The position numbers and the translations under genes are program-made. Positions 18,172 to 28,042 of a stretch of 64,000 bases of DNA are shown one piece after another (within the stretch, counting starts at the first letter, position 1; the number at the start of each line of letters is the position of its first letter). This DNA is from Caulobacter flavus (lineage in GTDB: Bacteria > Pseudomonadota > Alphaproteobacteria > Caulobacterales > Caulobacteraceae). The DNA lies in assembly GCF_003722335.1 (NCBI RefSeq), contig NZ_CP026100.1, positions 2,950,001 to 3,014,000 of the forward strand, written 5' to 3'. The notes beneath the pieces are model-generated. The model made no database searches. It was not told the origin of the DNA and saw nothing but the letters and a program-made list of their open reading frames with translations.

Positions 18172-19008
18172 ATGGCCTTGAAGCACTTTAACCCGACCAG
18201 CCCCGGCCAGCGCGGCCTGGTGCTGATCGATCGCAGCGAGCTCCACAAGGGCCGCCCGGAAAAGAAGCTCGTCGAGGGCCTCTCGAAGTCCGGCGGTCGT
18301 GGCGGCAACGGCCGCATCGCCGTCCGCTTCCGCGGCGGCGGCGCCAAGCGCCTCTACCGTCTGGTGGATTTCAAGCGTCGTAAGCAAGGCACGGCCACGG
18401 TCGTTCGTCTCGAGTACGATCCGAACCGCACCGCGTTCATCGCCCTGATCAAGTATCAGGACGGCGAGCTGGCCTACATCCTGGCCCCGCAACGCCTCAA
18501 GGCCGGCGACGAAGTCGTCACCGCCGACAAGGTCGACGTGAAGCCGGGCAACGCCTCGCCGCTGCGCACGCTGCCGATCGGCACGATCATCCACAACGTC
18601 GAGCTGAAGCCCGCCAAGGGCGGTCAGATCGCCCGTTCGGCTGGCGCCTACGCCCAGCTGGTCGGTCGTGACGCCGGCTACGCCCAGATCCGCCTGAACT
18701 CGGGCGAACTGCGCATGGTCCTCGACACCTGCATGGCCACCGTCGGCGCGGTTTCGAACCCCGACCACATGAACGAAAACCTCGGCAAGGCCGGTCGTGT
18801 TCGTCACATGGGTCGTCGCCCGCACGTCCGCGGCGTCGCCATGAACCCGGTCGACCACCCCCACGGTGGTGGTGAAGGCCGCACCTCGGGCGGTCGCCAC
18901 CCGGTGACCCCGGCTGGTAAGCCGACCAAGGGCGCCAAGACCCGCGTCAACAAGGCCACGGACAAGTTCATCATCCGTTCGCGCCACAAAGCGAAGAAGG
19001 GCCGCTAA
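18172..19008 (+). CDS. rplB: 50S ribosomal protein L2
   Basis: The 278-residue protein has the full L2 layout: N-terminal [23 protein letters not shown], the OB-like and SH3-like core, and the [21 protein letters not shown] motif with the histidine important for peptidyl-transferase activity. The highly basic C-terminus ends [10 protein letters not shown]. It is required for subunit association and tRNA binding. It starts 3 bp after rplW and ends 3 bp before rpsS. Confidence 0.98.
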   Translation: MALKHFNPTSPGQRGLVLIDRSELHKGRPEKKLVEGLSKSGGRGGNGRIAVRFRGGGAKRLYRLVDFKRRKQGTATVVRLEYDPNRTAFIALIKYQDGELAYILAPQRLKAGDEVVTADKVDVKPGNASPLRTLPIGTIIHNVELKPAKGGQIARSAGAYAQLVGRDAGYAQIRLNSGELRMVLDTCMATVGAVSNPDHMNENLGKAGRVRHMGRRPHVRGVAMNPVDHPHGGGEGRTSGGRHPVTPAGKPTKGAKTRVNKATDKFIIRSRHKAKKGR

Positions 19009-19011
19009 GCC

Positions 19012-19290
19012 ATGACCCGCTCCGTCTGGAAAGGCCCGTTTGTCGACGGGTACCTCCTGAAGAAGGCCGACGCCGCTCTGTCGTCGGGCCGCAAGGACGT
19101 CATCAAGACCTGGTCGCGTCGCTCGACGATCATGCCGCAATTCGTCGGCCTGACCTTCGGCGTCCACAACGGCCAGAAGCACGTCCCGGTCTCCGTGTCG
19201 GAAGACATGGTCGGCATGAAGTTCGGCGAGTTCGCTCCCACGCGTAACTTCCCGGGCCACGCCGCCGACAAGAAGGCCAAGAGGAAGTAA
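19012..19290 (+). CDS. rpsS: 30S ribosomal protein S19
   Basis: S19 forms a complex with S13 in the 30S head and contacts the A-site tRNA region. The 92-residue chain shows [18 protein letters not shown], the family block [21 protein letters not shown], and the [18 protein letters not shown] segment. It is full length with the usual lysine-rich C-terminus. It lies 3 bp from rplB and 2 bp from rplV. Confidence 0.98.
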   Translation: MTRSVWKGPFVDGYLLKKADAALSSGRKDVIKTWSRRSTIMPQFVGLTFGVHNGQKHVPVSVSEDMVGMKFGEFAPTRNFPGHAADKKAKRK

Positions 19291-19292
19291 TC

Positions 19293-19672
19293 ATGGCCAA
19301 GCAAAAGCAAGCTCGCCGCCTGGAAGGCGTTGAGGCGATGGCTAAGGTGCGCACCCTGCGCACCAGCGCCCGCAAGCTGAACCTGGTCGCTCAGTCCATC
19401 CGTGGCCTGAACGTCCAGCGCGCTCTGAACGAGCTCGAGTTCAGCCACAAGCGTATCGCCCAGGACGTCCGCAAGGCGCTGTACTCGGCGATCTCGAACG
19501 CCGAGAACAACCACAACCTCGACATCGACTCCCTGGTCGTGTCCGAGGCCTATGTGGGCAAGAACCTGGTTATGAAGCGCTTCTCGCCCCGCGCCCGCGG
19601 TCGTGCGACGCGTGTCGAAAAGCCGTTCTCCGAGATCACGATCGTGGTCCGCGAACTGGGTGAGGCCGCCTA

Positions 19673-19673
<1 letters not shown>
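19293..19673 (+). CDS. rplV: 50S ribosomal protein L22
   Basis: The 126-residue chain is L22. The tunnel-lining beta-hairpin is at the end (about 85-110, [34 protein letters not shown]), and the helical core holds [18 protein letters not shown] few extra residues precede the usual start ([22 protein letters not shown]); an internal ATG at residue 16 might be an alternative start, but the SD-like aagagg just before 19293 supports the longer form. The TAA overlaps the rpsC start by one base. Confidence 0.97.
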
Positions 19674-20422
<749 letters not shown>

Positions 20423-20434
20423 GGATAGAGCGCT

Positions 20435-20866
20435 ATGCTGTCACCGAAGAAAACCAAGTTCCGCAAGCAGTTCAAGGGCCGCATCCACGGCGCCTCGAAG
20501 GGCGGCACCCTGCTGAACTTCGGCTCCTACGGCCTCAAGGCCGTCGAGCCGGAGCGCATCACGGCTCGCCAGATCGAAGCTGCTCGTCGCGCCATCACCC
20601 GCCAGATGAAGCGTCAAGGCCGCGTCTGGATCCGTATCTTCCCCGACGTGCCGGTCACCGGCAAGCCGGCCGAAGTCCGGATGGGTAAGGGCAAGGGCGC
20701 CGTCGATTACTGGGCCGCTCGCGTGGCCCCCGGCCGCATCATGTTCGAGATCGACGGCGTGCCGGACGATATCGCGCGTGAAGCGCTGCGCCTCGGCGCG
20801 GCCAAGCTGCCGATCCGCACTCGTGTGGTCACCCGCCTCGACGCGGGCGTGGCCGTGGAGGCTTGA
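20435..20866 (+). CDS. rplP: 50S ribosomal protein L16
   Basis: The 143-residue L16 has [16 protein letters not shown], the [24 protein letters not shown] helix and [26 protein letters not shown]. The arginine in RMGKGKG stands near the position that E. coli L16 hydroxylates. It binds 23S rRNA near the A-site tRNA elbow. It ends five bases before the rpmC ATG. The open frame extending from inside this gene into rpmC (frame of 20778) is not a fusion gene but a by-product of the rpmC frameshift. Confidence 0.98.
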   Translation: MLSPKKTKFRKQFKGRIHGASKGGTLLNFGSYGLKAVEPERITARQIEAARRAITRQMKRQGRVWIRIFPDVPVTGKPAEVRMGKGKGAVDYWAARVAPGRIMFEIDGVPDDIAREALRLGAAKLPIRTRVVTRLDAGVAVEA

Positions 20867-20871
20867 GGCTC

Positions 20872-21062
20872 ATGAAGATCGCCGACATCCGGGGCCTGAC
20901 CCCGATCAACTCGCCGAAACCCTGATCAACCTGAAGAAGGAGCAGTTCAACCTGCGCTTCCAGGCTGCCACGGGCCAGGTCGAGAAGACCCACCGCGTCA
21001 ACGAGATCCGCAAGGATATCGCGCGGATCAAGACCGTGCTGCGCGCCAAGGCCGCGGCCTAA
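20872..21062 (+). pseudogene. rpmC: 50S ribosomal protein L29, apparent 1-nt frameshift
   Basis: From the ATG at 20872 the frame reads [11 protein letters not shown], then INSPKP and a stop at 20923-20925, so only 17 codons are open. One frame over, from 20904 to 21062, the rest of L29 is intact ([19 protein letters not shown]... ending VLRAKAAA). Restoring one G next to 20904 (ccgat to ccggat) joins the halves into a normal 63-residue L29. L29 sits at the tunnel exit beside L23 and helps dock SRP and trigger factor. Both flanking genes are intact and spacing is normal. The simplest explanation is a missed base in the sequence; a genuine mutation or programmed frameshift is possible but less likely, because no slippery heptamer is visible. 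Confidence 0.88.
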
Positions 21063-21072
21063 GGAGAACGAT

Positions 21073-21312
21073 ATGCCCAAGCGTATCCTCGAAGGGGTCG
21101 TCGTCTCCGATAAGGGTGACAAGACCGTGGTGGTGAAGGTGGAACGTACCATCGTTCACCCCCTTCTGAAGAAGATCGTGCGCCGCTCTAAGAAGTACCA
21201 CGCGCACGACGAAGCCAATGTGTACAAGACGGGCGAAACCATTCGCATCGTCGAGTGCGCTCCGAAGTCCAAGCTGAAGACCTGGGAAGTGCTTCCCAAG
21301 GCTTCGGCCTAA
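21073..21312 (+). CDS. rpsQ: 30S ribosomal protein S17
   Basis: The 79-residue protein is S17, an OB-fold 16S rRNA-binding assembly protein. It starts [25 protein letters not shown] and has the KKYHAHDE and [20 protein letters not shown] segments. An aaggaga SD lies 5-6 bp before the ATG, and the gene starts 10 bp after the L29 reading frame ends, so its own translation does not require rpmC to be read. Confidence 0.97.
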   Translation: MPKRILEGVVVSDKGDKTVVVKVERTIVHPLLKKIVRRSKKYHAHDEANVYKTGETIRIVECAPKSKLKTWEVLPKASA

Positions 21313-21330
21313 GTCTGGAAGGTCTAAACC

Positions 21331-21699
21331 ATGATCCAGATGCAAACTAACCTGGACGTCGCCGACAACTCTGGCGCTCGCCGGGTCATGTGCATCAAGG
21401 TGTTGGGCGGCGCAGGCCGTCGCTACGCCAGCGTTGGCGACGTCATCGTCGTCTCCGTGAAGGAAGCCATCCCGCGCGGTCGCGTGAAGAAGGGTGACGT
21501 TCTGCGCGCCGTCGTGGTTCGCGTGAACCAAGGCCTGAAGCGCAAAGACGGTTCGATGATCCGCTTCGACAAGAACGCGGCCGTCATCGTCAACAAGCAG
21601 AGCGAGCCGGTCGGCACGCGGATCTTCGGCCCGGTTCCCCGTGAACTGCGCGCCAAGAACCACATGAAGATCATCTCCCTCGCGCCGGAGGTGCTGTAA
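21331..21699 (+). CDS. rplN: 50S ribosomal protein L14
   Basis: The 122-residue protein is L14 at its standard length, with [17 protein letters not shown], the [29 protein letters not shown] core and [13 protein letters not shown]. It lies at the subunit interface, contacts 16S helix 14 and is the docking site of the silencing factor RsfS. The final TAA overlaps the rplX ATG by one base. Confidence 0.98.
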   Translation: MIQMQTNLDVADNSGARRVMCIKVLGGAGRRYASVGDVIVVSVKEAIPRGRVKKGDVLRAVVVRVNQGLKRKDGSMIRFDKNAAVIVNKQSEPVGTRIFGPVPRELRAKNHMKIISLAPEVL

Positions 21700-22013
21700 T
21701 GGCTGCTAAGATCAAGAAGGGCGACCGCGTCGTCGTTCTCGCCGGCAAGGACAAGGGCAAGCAAGGCGCTGTGACCCAAGTCCTGCCGAAGGAAAACCGG
21801 GTTGTCGTGGAGGGCGTGAACATGGTCGCCCGCCACACCAAGCCGACCCAAGCCGACCCCCAGGGCGGCATCAAGCACAAGGAAGCCGCGCTGCACGTCT
21901 CGAACGTCGCCGTCGTGGACTCCAACGGCAAGGCCACCCGCGTCGGCTTCAAGATCGAAGGCGACAAGAAGGTGCGCGTCGCCAAGACGACCGGCGAGGT
22001 GATCAATGGCTGA
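21699..22013 (+). CDS. rplX: 50S ribosomal protein L24
   Basis: L24 initiates 50S assembly by binding the 5' end of 23S rRNA. The 104-residue protein shows the KOW motif ([20 protein letters not shown]) and the [18 protein letters not shown] block typical of the family. The start is coupled to rplN, and its end overlaps the rplE start by eight bases, the longest overlap in the locus. Confidence 0.98.
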   Translation: MAAKIKKGDRVVVLAGKDKGKQGAVTQVLPKENRVVVEGVNMVARHTKPTQADPQGGIKHKEAALHVSNVAVVDSNGKATRVGFKIEGDKKVRVAKTTGEVING

Positions 22014-22563
22014 TCAAGCTTACGAGCCCCGGCTGAAGACCGTCTACCGCGAGCGCATCCGCGCCGCGCTGAAGGAACAGTTCGGCTACACCAACGAGAT
22101 GCAGATCCCCAAGCTGGACAAGATCGTCCTGAACATGGGTATCGGCGAAGCCGTGGCCGACTCCAAGAAGGCCCAGCAGGCTCTGAAGGAACTGGAAGCG
22201 ATCGCCGGCCAAAAGCCCGTCGCGACCAAGGCCCGCAAGTCGATCGCCGGCTTCAAGCTGCGCGAAGGCATGGTGGTCGGCGCGAAGGTCACCCTTCGCA
22301 AGGACCGGATGTTTGAATTCCTCGACCGCCTGGTCACGATCGCGCTGCCGCGCGTGAAGGACTTCCGTGGTCTGAACGGCAAGAGCTTCGACGGCCGTGG
22401 CAACTACGCCATGGGCCTGAAGGAGCACCTGGTGTTCCCGGAAATCAACTATGACCAGATCGAACAGATCTGGGGCATGGACATCATCGTCTGCACCACT
22501 GCGAAGTCCGACCAGGAAGCCAAGGCTCTCCTGAAGGAATTCCAGTTCCCGTTCGTCAACTAA
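22006..22563 (+). CDS. rplE: 50S ribosomal protein L5
   Basis: The 185-residue chain is L5, the 5S rRNA-binding protein of the central protuberance that also bridges to S13. Recognisable segments are [23 protein letters not shown], the [22 protein letters not shown] loop and [24 protein letters not shown]. Its N-terminus is translated within the end of rplX. A 23-bp gap with gggaaggg separates it from rpsN. Confidence 0.98.
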   Translation: MADQAYEPRLKTVYRERIRAALKEQFGYTNEMQIPKLDKIVLNMGIGEAVADSKKAQQALKELEAIAGQKPVATKARKSIAGFKLREGMVVGAKVTLRKDRMFEFLDRLVTIALPRVKDFRGLNGKSFDGRGNYAMGLKEHLVFPEINYDQIEQIWGMDIIVCTTAKSDQEAKALLKEFQFPFVN

Positions 22564-22586
22564 GAGAGCGGGAAGGGAAAGAAACC

Positions 22587-22892
22587 ATGGCCAAGAAAAG
22601 CGCCGTCAACCGCAACGAAGCCGTCAAGGCTCTCGTCAAGCAATACGCCGAGAAGCGCGCCGCGCTGAAGGCGATCGCCAACGACGAGACCCTGCCGCTC
22701 GAGGAACGCTTCGAGGCTCGCCTCAAGCTGGCGAAGCTGCCCCGCAGCAGCTCGCCGATCCGCATCCGCAACCGCTGCGAAGTCACGGGCCGTCCGCGCG
22801 CCTATTACCGCAAGCTTAAGATGAGCCGTCTGGCCCTTCGCGAACTCGGTTCGCAAGGCCTGATCCCCGGCCTCGTCAAGTCGAGCTGGTGA
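22587..22892 (+). CDS. rpsN: 30S ribosomal protein S14 (zinc-free long form)
   Basis: The 101-residue S14 belongs to the long C-minus class: the usual CxxC pairs of zinc S14 are absent and only one Cys stays in [21 protein letters not shown]. The C-terminal [18 protein letters not shown] is characteristic. S14 completes the 30S head near S3 and S10. Being zinc-independent, it would not need a zinc-starvation paralogue. The ATG is preceded by gggaaaga. Confidence 0.97.
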   Translation: MAKKSAVNRNEAVKALVKQYAEKRAALKAIANDETLPLEERFEARLKLAKLPRSSSPIRIRNRCEVTGRPRAYYRKLKMSRLALRELGSQGLIPGLVKSSW

Positions 22893-22902
22893 GGACGATC
22901 AG

Positions 22903-23301
22903 ATGTCGATGAACGACCCCCTGAGCGACATGATCGCTCGCATCAAGAACGCCGCCCTGCGCAAGCGCAACAAGGTCTCGACGCCGGCTTCCAAGCTGCG
23001 CGCCCGCGTCCTCGACGTGCTGGCCGACGAGGGCTACATCCGCGGCTACTCGCTGGTCGAGAAGCCCGGTGCGTTCCCCGAATTCGAGATCGAGCTCAAG
23101 TACTTCGACGGTGAGCCCGTGATCGCCGAGATCAGCCGCGTGTCCAAGCCTGGCCGTCGCGTCTATTCGTCGATCAAGGACCTCAAGCCGATCAAGAACG
23201 GCCTGGGCATCTCGATCCTGTCGACGCCGAAGGGCGTCATGTCGGACACCGCCGCGCGCGACGCTAACGTCGGCGGCGAAGTCCTCTGCCGCGTCTACTA
23301 G
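22903..23301 (+). CDS. rpsH: 30S ribosomal protein S8
   Basis: The 132-residue S8 has the N-terminal [29 protein letters not shown] and the C-terminal signature [30 protein letters not shown]. It binds 16S helix 21 and, in E. coli, represses the spc operon by binding its mRNA near rplE. The operon order around it (rplE-rpsN-rpsH) would allow that, although the binding site was not examined in structure. The start used has gaggacgatcag upstream. Confidence 0.97.
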   Translation: MSMNDPLSDMIARIKNAALRKRNKVSTPASKLRARVLDVLADEGYIRGYSLVEKPGAFPEFEIELKYFDGEPVIAEISRVSKPGRRVYSSIKDLKPIKNGLGISILSTPKGVMSDTAARDANVGGEVLCRVY

Positions 23302-23319
23302 GCGCGGGAGGGAAAGAGC

Positions 23320-23853
23320 ATGTCACGTATCGGTAAGAAAGCCGTCGCAATCCCCTCGGGCGTGCAAGTCACGCTCGCGGGTCAGACGGTCACGGTGAAG
23401 GGCCCCAAGGGTCAGCTGTCGTGGACGATCGCCGACGAAGTCGAAGTCAAGCAAGAGGGCGCTGAGCTCCTGCTGGCTCCGCGCGTCGACACCAAGCGCG
23501 CCAAGGGCATGTGGGGTCTGTCCCGCACTCTGGTGGCCAACATGGTGCACGGCGTCACCGCCGGCTTCGAGGAAAACCTCGAGCTGGTCGGCGTCGGTTA
23601 CCGCGCCGCCATGAAGGGCACCGCCCTGAGCCTCCAACTCGGTTTCAGCCACGACGTGGACGTTGAGGCTCCGGCCGGCGTCACCTTCGCTGTGCCGAAG
23701 CAAACCGAAATCAAGATCGCCGGCATCGACAAGCAGGCGGTCGGCGAGATTGCCGCGAAGATCCGCCGCATTCGTCCGCCTGAGCCGTACAAGGGCAAGG
23801 GCGTGCGCTATGCTGGCGAGAAGGTTCGCCGCAAGGAAGGCAAGAAGAAGTAA
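23320..23853 (+). CDS. rplF: 50S ribosomal protein L6
   Basis: L6 lies near the sarcin-ricin loop and the GTPase centre. The 177-residue chain has the duplicated fold of the family, beginning [30 protein letters not shown], and carries the near-C-terminal signature [23 protein letters not shown]. Length is standard. It lies 18 bp after rpsH with a gcgggaggg SD, and 3 bp before rplR. Confidence 0.98.
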   Translation: MSRIGKKAVAIPSGVQVTLAGQTVTVKGPKGQLSWTIADEVEVKQEGAELLLAPRVDTKRAKGMWGLSRTLVANMVHGVTAGFEENLELVGVGYRAAMKGTALSLQLGFSHDVDVEAPAGVTFAVPKQTEIKIAGIDKQAVGEIAAKIRRIRPPEPYKGKGVRYAGEKVRRKEGKKK

Positions 23854-23856
23854 GCC

Positions 23857-24207
23857 ATGGCGCTCTCTCCTCGTGAATCGGCGGCCAAGCGCGCTCAGCG
23901 CAACCGGACCCGCCTCAAGTCGCTGGCCAACGGCCGTCCGCGTCTGTCGGTCTTCCGCTCGTCCAAGAACATCTACGCCCAGATCATCGACGATGAACGC
24001 GGCGTGACCCTGGCGTCGGCTTCCACCCTGGAAGCCGAAGGCAAGGGCGCGGATAAGGACGCTGCGGCCGCCGTCGGCAAGCTCGTCGCCGAGCGCGCGA
24101 TCGAAAAGGGCGTCAAGGACGTCGTCTTCGATCGTGGCGGCTACATCTTCCACGGACGGGTGAAAGCCCTGGCCGACGCCGCGCGCGAAGCCGGCCTGAA
24201 CTTCTAA
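23857..24207 (+). CDS. rplR: 50S ribosomal protein L18
   Basis: The 116-residue protein is L18, a 5S rRNA-binding component of the central protuberance. The arginine-rich N-terminal arm ([41 protein letters not shown]) and the C-terminal [22 protein letters not shown] are both typical. Start and stop give the canonical length. It is spaced 3 bp from rplF and 10 bp from rpsE. Confidence 0.98.
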   Translation: MALSPRESAAKRAQRNRTRLKSLANGRPRLSVFRSSKNIYAQIIDDERGVTLASASTLEAEGKGADKDAAAAVGKLVAERAIEKGVKDVVFDRGGYIFHGRVKALADAAREAGLNF

Positions 24208-24217
24208 GGGAAACACA

Positions 24218-24823
24218 ATGGCTCGTGGTGACCAACAGCGCGGTGAAGGCGGTCAACGCCGTGACCGTCGCGACCGCAACGCCCCCGAAGAGCGGGTCGA
24301 CAGCGACATCGTCGAAAAGCTCGTCCACATCAACCGCGTCGCCGCCACCGTGAAGGGCGGCCGTCGCTTCAGCTTCGCCGCTCTGATGGTCGTTGGCGAC
24401 CAAAAGGGCCGCGTCGGCTTCGGTCATGGCAAGGCGCGTGAAGTGCCGGAAGCCATCCGCAAGGCGACCGAAGAAGCCAAGAAGACCATGATCCGCGTCC
24501 CGCTCCGCGAGTCGCGCACCCTGCACCACGACGGCGCTGGCCGTTGGGGCGCTGGCAAGGTCATGATGCGCGCTGCCCCTCCCGGCACGGGCGTCATCGC
24601 CGGTGGTCCGATGCGCGCGGTTCTCGAAACCCTGGGCGTCCAGGACGTCGTGGCCAAGTCGACGGGTTCTTCGAACCCGTACAACATGGTCCGCGCCACG
24701 TTCGAAGCCCTGAAGGTCCAGTCGTCGCCCCGCCAGATCGCCGCCAAGCGCGGCAAGAAGGTTGGCGACATCCTCGGCCGTCGCGCCGACGGCGCTTCGT
24801 CGCCGGAAGCCATCGAGGGCTAA
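24218..24823 (+). CDS. rpsE: 30S ribosomal protein S5
   Basis: The 201-residue S5 has a basic N-terminal extension ([21 protein letters not shown]), a double-stranded RNA-binding-like domain with [28 protein letters not shown], and the second domain with [37 protein letters not shown]. It acts in decoding accuracy at the mRNA entry tunnel. The N-terminal extension is longer than in E. coli, which is usual in this class. rpmD follows after 3 bp. Confidence 0.98.
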   Translation: MARGDQQRGEGGQRRDRRDRNAPEERVDSDIVEKLVHINRVAATVKGGRRFSFAALMVVGDQKGRVGFGHGKAREVPEAIRKATEEAKKTMIRVPLRESRTLHHDGAGRWGAGKVMMRAAPPGTGVIAGGPMRAVLETLGVQDVVAKSTGSSNPYNMVRATFEALKVQSSPRQIAAKRGKKVGDILGRRADGASSPEAIEG

Positions 24824-24826
24824 GTC

Positions 24827-25012
24827 ATGGCTGAAGCTAAGCAAGTCACGGTTCGCCAAACCGGCAGCCCGATCCGTCGTGAAAAGGACCAGCGCGCCAC
24901 GCTCGCCGGTCTGGGTCTCAACAAGCTGGGCCGCGTGTCCACGCTCGAAGACACCCCGTCGGTCCGCGGCATGATCCGCAAGGTCGCGCACCTGCTGGAA
25001 ATCGTCGAGTAA
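24827..25012 (+). CDS. rpmD: 50S ribosomal protein L30
   Basis: The 61-residue protein is L30, with [31 protein letters not shown] and the conserved [15 protein letters not shown] motif. It is a small, peripheral 23S rRNA-binding protein of the 50S subunit. It is the last gene before an internal hairpin (25039-25071), so the amount of downstream mRNA may differ from upstream. Confidence 0.97.
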   Translation: MAEAKQVTVRQTGSPIRREKDQRATLAGLGLNKLGRVSTLEDTPSVRGMIRKVAHLLEIVE

Positions 25013-25038
25013 GTCTGTTACACGACGACCCAAGATCG

Positions 25039-25071
25039 CCACCCCGGTGAAAGCCGGGGTGGTTTTCGTTT
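25039..25071 (+). terminator. Intrinsic terminator-like attenuator between rpmD and rplO
   Basis: A perfect 9-bp stem (ccaccccgg / ccggggtgg) with a tgaaag loop is followed by ttttcgttt. It has every feature of a rho-independent terminator, yet lies inside the spc gene order. No clear promoter follows before rplO, so partial read-through is the likely design. Confidence 0.8.
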
Positions 25072-25140
25072 GAAGTTTCTATCGTTTCCAAAGCCGAGTC
25101 TGGCCGACGGCCAGGCGCAGATCTCCAAGGAGAGGCACAT

Positions 25141-25626
25141 ATGACCAAGCTGAACGAACTGGCTCCGGCTCCCGGCTCCACCAAGGGCCGCATGCGCGTC
25201 GGCCGCGGCCCGGGCTCGGGCAAGGGCAAGACCGGCGGTCGCGGCGTGAAGGGCCAGAAGGCGCGCTCGGGCGTCGCCATCAACGGCTTCGAAGGCGGCC
25301 AGATGCCGCTGCACATGCGCATGCCGAAGCGCGGCTTCAACAACCCCTTCCGCCTCGAGTTCGCCGAAGTGAACCTGTGGCGCCTGGAGCAGGCCGTCGA
25401 AGCCGGCAAGCTGAAGGCCGGCGCCGACGTCTCGGTCGCCGACCTGATCGCCGCCGGCGTCATCCGTCGTGAACTCGACGGCGTGAAGCTGCTGGGCAAG
25501 GGCGAGATCAAGTCGGCCCTGAAGCTGACCGTCTACTCGGCCACCGACGCCGCCATCAAGGCCGTCGAAGCCGCCGGTGGTTCGGTCACCGTGACCAAGA
25601 AGGCCAAGGCGCAAGCCGAAGCCTAA
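25141..25626 (+). CDS. rplO: 50S ribosomal protein L15
   Basis: The 161-residue L15 shows the glycine/arginine-rich N-terminus ([30 protein letters not shown]), then [20 protein letters not shown] and the C-terminal [14 protein letters not shown] signature. It is a late-assembly 50S protein. An aaggaga SD precedes the ATG. The gene is set off by 128 bp from rpmD, and by about 300 bp from secY, unlike the tightly packed genes upstream. Confidence 0.98.
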   Translation: MTKLNELAPAPGSTKGRMRVGRGPGSGKGKTGGRGVKGQKARSGVAINGFEGGQMPLHMRMPKRGFNNPFRLEFAEVNLWRLEQAVEAGKLKAGADVSVADLIAAGVIRRELDGVKLLGKGEIKSALKLTVYSATDAAIKAVEAAGGSVTVTKKAKAQAEA

Positions 25627-25635
25627 GACCACAGT

Positions 25636-25741
25636 GTCATCCCGGGGCGCCCCGCTCTCCTAGGGGAAGCGGACGGCACGGGAGCCGGGCGGGGTAGGGG
25701 CCTTTGCGCACCAGCCCGCCATAAAGCCCCATCGGGATGAC
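25636..25741. repeat. Inverted repeat with gtcatcccg ends between rplO and secY
   Basis: Outer arms gtcatcccgggg-c (from 25636) and gcccc-atcgggatgac (to 25741) are near-perfect reverse complements; the 70-bp interior contains further GC dyads. Elements with gtcatcccg ends are common intergenic palindromes in alphaproteobacteria. It could attenuate or stabilise the mRNA between rplO and secY. The remaining 25742-25925 shows only an unassigned stretch and no gene. Confidence 0.6.
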
Positions 25742-25925
25742 GATCTTACGAGGCTCGCCGTGACATCGCGGCGAGCCTCACCTATGTGTGGCTCCGCACT
25801 GGGGCCTAAGCCTCGAGCGCCAGCGATTCCGCGGGCGCCGCCGGCCAGGCCCCGTACAATACTTGGAGCGCGCTCCGCCTCGTCGCCTTCGACGATCCGG
25901 CCGCGCTCTCGTCGTGGGGAATTGA

Positions 25926-27284
25926 ATGGCCTCGGCCGCCGAACAGCTCGCAGCCAACATGAACTTCGGGTCCTTCCAGAAGGCCACCGAACTTCACAAG
26001 CGCATCTGGTTTACGCTCATCGCCCTGGTGGTGTTCCGCCTGGGCACCTACGTGCCGATCCCGGGCATCAACCCGGAAGCCTTCGCCAGCGCCTTCGCCG
26101 GCCAGTCGAAGGGCATCCTGGGCATGTTCAACATGTTCTCGGGCGGCGCCGTCGAGCGCATGGCGATCTTCTCGCTGAACGTGATGCCCTACATCAGCGC
26201 CTCGATCATCGTGCAGCTGATGGGTTCGGTGTATCCGCCGTGGGAGAAGCTGAAGAAGGAAGGCGGCGAAGCCGGCCGCAAGACCCTCAACCAGTACACC
26301 CGCTACCTGGCGGTGATCCTGGCCCTGGTGCAGTCGTTCTCGATCGCCGTCGGCCTGCAGAGCCAGCCGAACCTGGTCTATTCCGAACTGCCCGGCTGGT
26401 TCTTCGTCCTGTCGACCGTGGTCTCGCTGACCGGCGGCACCCTGTTCCTGATGTGGCTGGGCGAGCAGATCACCAGTCGCGGCGTGGGCAACGGCGTGTC
26501 CCTGATCATCTTCGCCGGCATCGTCGCGGCCCTGCCGCGCGGCCTCGGCCAGCTGTTCGTCACCGCCCAGAACACCGGCAACTACTTCCCGCTGATGGTG
26601 ATCTTCGTGCTCGCCGTGGCGGTGATCTTCGCCATCGTGTTCATGGAGCGCTCGCAGCGCCGCCTGCTGGTGCACTATCCCAAGCGCCAGCAAGGCAACC
26701 GCATGGTCGGCGGCGACAGCTCGTTCCTGCCGCTGAAGATCAACACCGCGGGCGTCATCCCGCCGATCTTCGCCTCGAGCCTGCTGCTCCTGCCGACGAC
26801 CGCCATGCAGTTCCTGAACCCGGCCAACCTGCCGAGCTGGGGCCAGTGGCTGCCGTCCGTGGTCGGCGCCATGCAGCATGGCCAGCCGCTGTTCATGGCC
26901 TGCTACGCCGGCCTGATCATCTTCTTCTCGTTCTTCTACACCTCGGTGGTGTTCAACCCCGACGAGACGGCCGAGAACCTGCGCAAGTACGGCGGCTTCC
27001 TGCCGGGCATCCGTCCGGGCAAGCGCACGGCCGAGTATCTCGACTACGTGCTGACCCGCCTGACCGTGATCGGCGCGGCCTACATCACCGCCGTCTGCCT
27101 GTTCCCGGAAATCCTGATGGGTGCTCTTGGCAACAAGAACTTCGCCCTGGGCGGCACCTCGATCCTGATCGTCGTGACCGTGACCATGGACACCGTGGCT
27201 CAGATCCAGTCCCACCTGCTGGCGCACCAGTACGAGGGCCTGATCAAGAAGTCGAAGTTGCGCGGCGGCCGCGGCGGTCGCTGA
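25926..27284 (+). CDS. secY: Preprotein translocase subunit SecY
   Basis: The 452-residue protein is the core channel of the Sec translocon, in the inner membrane. Ten hydrophobic segments are apparent, and family signatures are present: [10 protein letters not shown], the plug/second helix [31 protein letters not shown]-like stretch around 58-95, and the cytoplasmic loop [25 protein letters not shown] before the last helices. SecY forms the pore with SecE and SecG encoded elsewhere. It is placed between rplO and adk as usual for spc operons, but is followed by a strong terminator. Confidence 0.98.
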   Translation: [452 protein letters not shown]

Positions 27285-27302
27285 CGCAAGCGTGAAACCA
27301 CC

Positions 27303-27341
27303 CGGAAGCCGGATTGTCACAATCCGGCTTCCGTTTTCTTT
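27303..27341 (+). terminator. Strong intrinsic terminator after secY
   Basis: A perfect 14-bp stem (cggaagccggattg / caatccggcttccg) with a three-base loop (tca) is followed by ttttcttt. It lies 18 bp beyond the secY stop. It implies that adk mostly needs its own promoter or read-through. Confidence 0.9.
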
Positions 27342-27407
27342 GAACGCATTCTAGGTCTGCCCTCGGTGAGGGGCGTCAGACCCTGGGAAACGCGTGAAGG
27401 GGCTTTT

Positions 27408-27977
27408 ATGAACTTGATCCTGTTTGGCCCTCCCGGGGCGGGCAAGGGCACCCAGGCCAAGCGGTTGGTCGAGCAACGCGGCATGGTCCAGCTGTCGACC
27501 GGCGACATGCTGCGCGCCGCCATCGCCTCGGGCTCCGAGCTCGGCCAGAAGGTGAAGGGCGTGCTGGATCGCGGCGACCTGGTCACCGACGAAATCGTCA
27601 TCGCCCTGATCGAGGAGCGCCTGCCCGAGGCCGAGGCCGCCGGCGGCGCCATCTTCGACGGCTTCCCGCGCACGGTCGCCCAGGCGGAAGCTCTGGATGT
27701 CATGCTGGCCAAGCGCGGCCAGAAGATCGACTCCGTCGTCCGACTCGAAGTAGACGAGCCAGCCTTGATCGAGCGGATCACCAAGCGATACGCGGAGCAG
27801 GGGCGGTCGGACGACAACCCCGAGACCTTCGTGAACCGTCTGGCCCGCTACAACGCCGACACCGCGCCGCTGCTCCCGTACTACCGCGAGCAGGGCAAGC
27901 TGGTGGAAGTGGACGGCATGGGGGCGGTGGAAGCCGTCGCCGCTTCGATCGACGCGACCCTTTCGGTCGTGGCGTAA
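27408..27977 (+). CDS. adk: Adenylate kinase, short (lidless) form
   Basis: The 189-residue enzyme interconverts AMP, ATP and 2 ADP. The P-loop is GPPGAGKGT (residues 7-15), followed by STGDMLRAAIASGSELG, the AMP-binding DLVTDEIV region and FDGFPRTVAQAEALD. It is about 25 residues shorter than E. coli Adk because the LID insertion is reduced to a few residues (RYAEQGRSDDNPET), a known alphaproteobacterial variant. I chose the ATG at 27408 because homology (MNLILFGPPGAG) begins there; an in-frame start 14 codons earlier is unsupported. gtgaagggg serves as SD. Confidence 0.97.
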   Translation: MNLILFGPPGAGKGTQAKRLVEQRGMVQLSTGDMLRAAIASGSELGQKVKGVLDRGDLVTDEIVIALIEERLPEAEAAGGAIFDGFPRTVAQAEALDVMLAKRGQKIDSVVRLEVDEPALIERITKRYAEQGRSDDNPETFVNRLARYNADTAPLLPYYREQGKLVEVDGMGAVEAVAASIDATLSVVA

Positions 27978-27985
27978 GTTTTAAT

Positions 27986-28010
27986 GGAATCCGTTCCCAT
28001 AACGGATTCC
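27986..28010 (+). terminator. Hairpin after adk
   Basis: A perfect 10-bp stem (ggaatccgtt / aacggattcc) with a cccat loop lies 8 bp after the adk stop and ends just before the rpsM promoter. No T-tract follows, so termination is uncertain. Confidence 0.5.
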
Positions 28011-28014
28011 GCCA

Positions 28015-28042
28015 TTGACGGATGCGCAACTATCCCTATAAC
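28015..28042 (+). promoter_or_regulatory. Sigma-70-type promoter of the alpha operon (rpsM)
   Basis: TTGACG at 28015-28020 and TATAAC at 28037-28042 are 16 bp apart, close to the alphaproteobacterial housekeeping consensus. Transcription would start about 100 bp upstream of rpsM. Confidence 0.8.

Noticed and set aside
20778..21062. A 94-residue frame suggesting an rplP-rpmC overlap gene
   Set aside because: Its N-terminal part is out-of-frame rplP; only the C-terminal 53 residues are L29. It is a by-product of the missing base at 20904.
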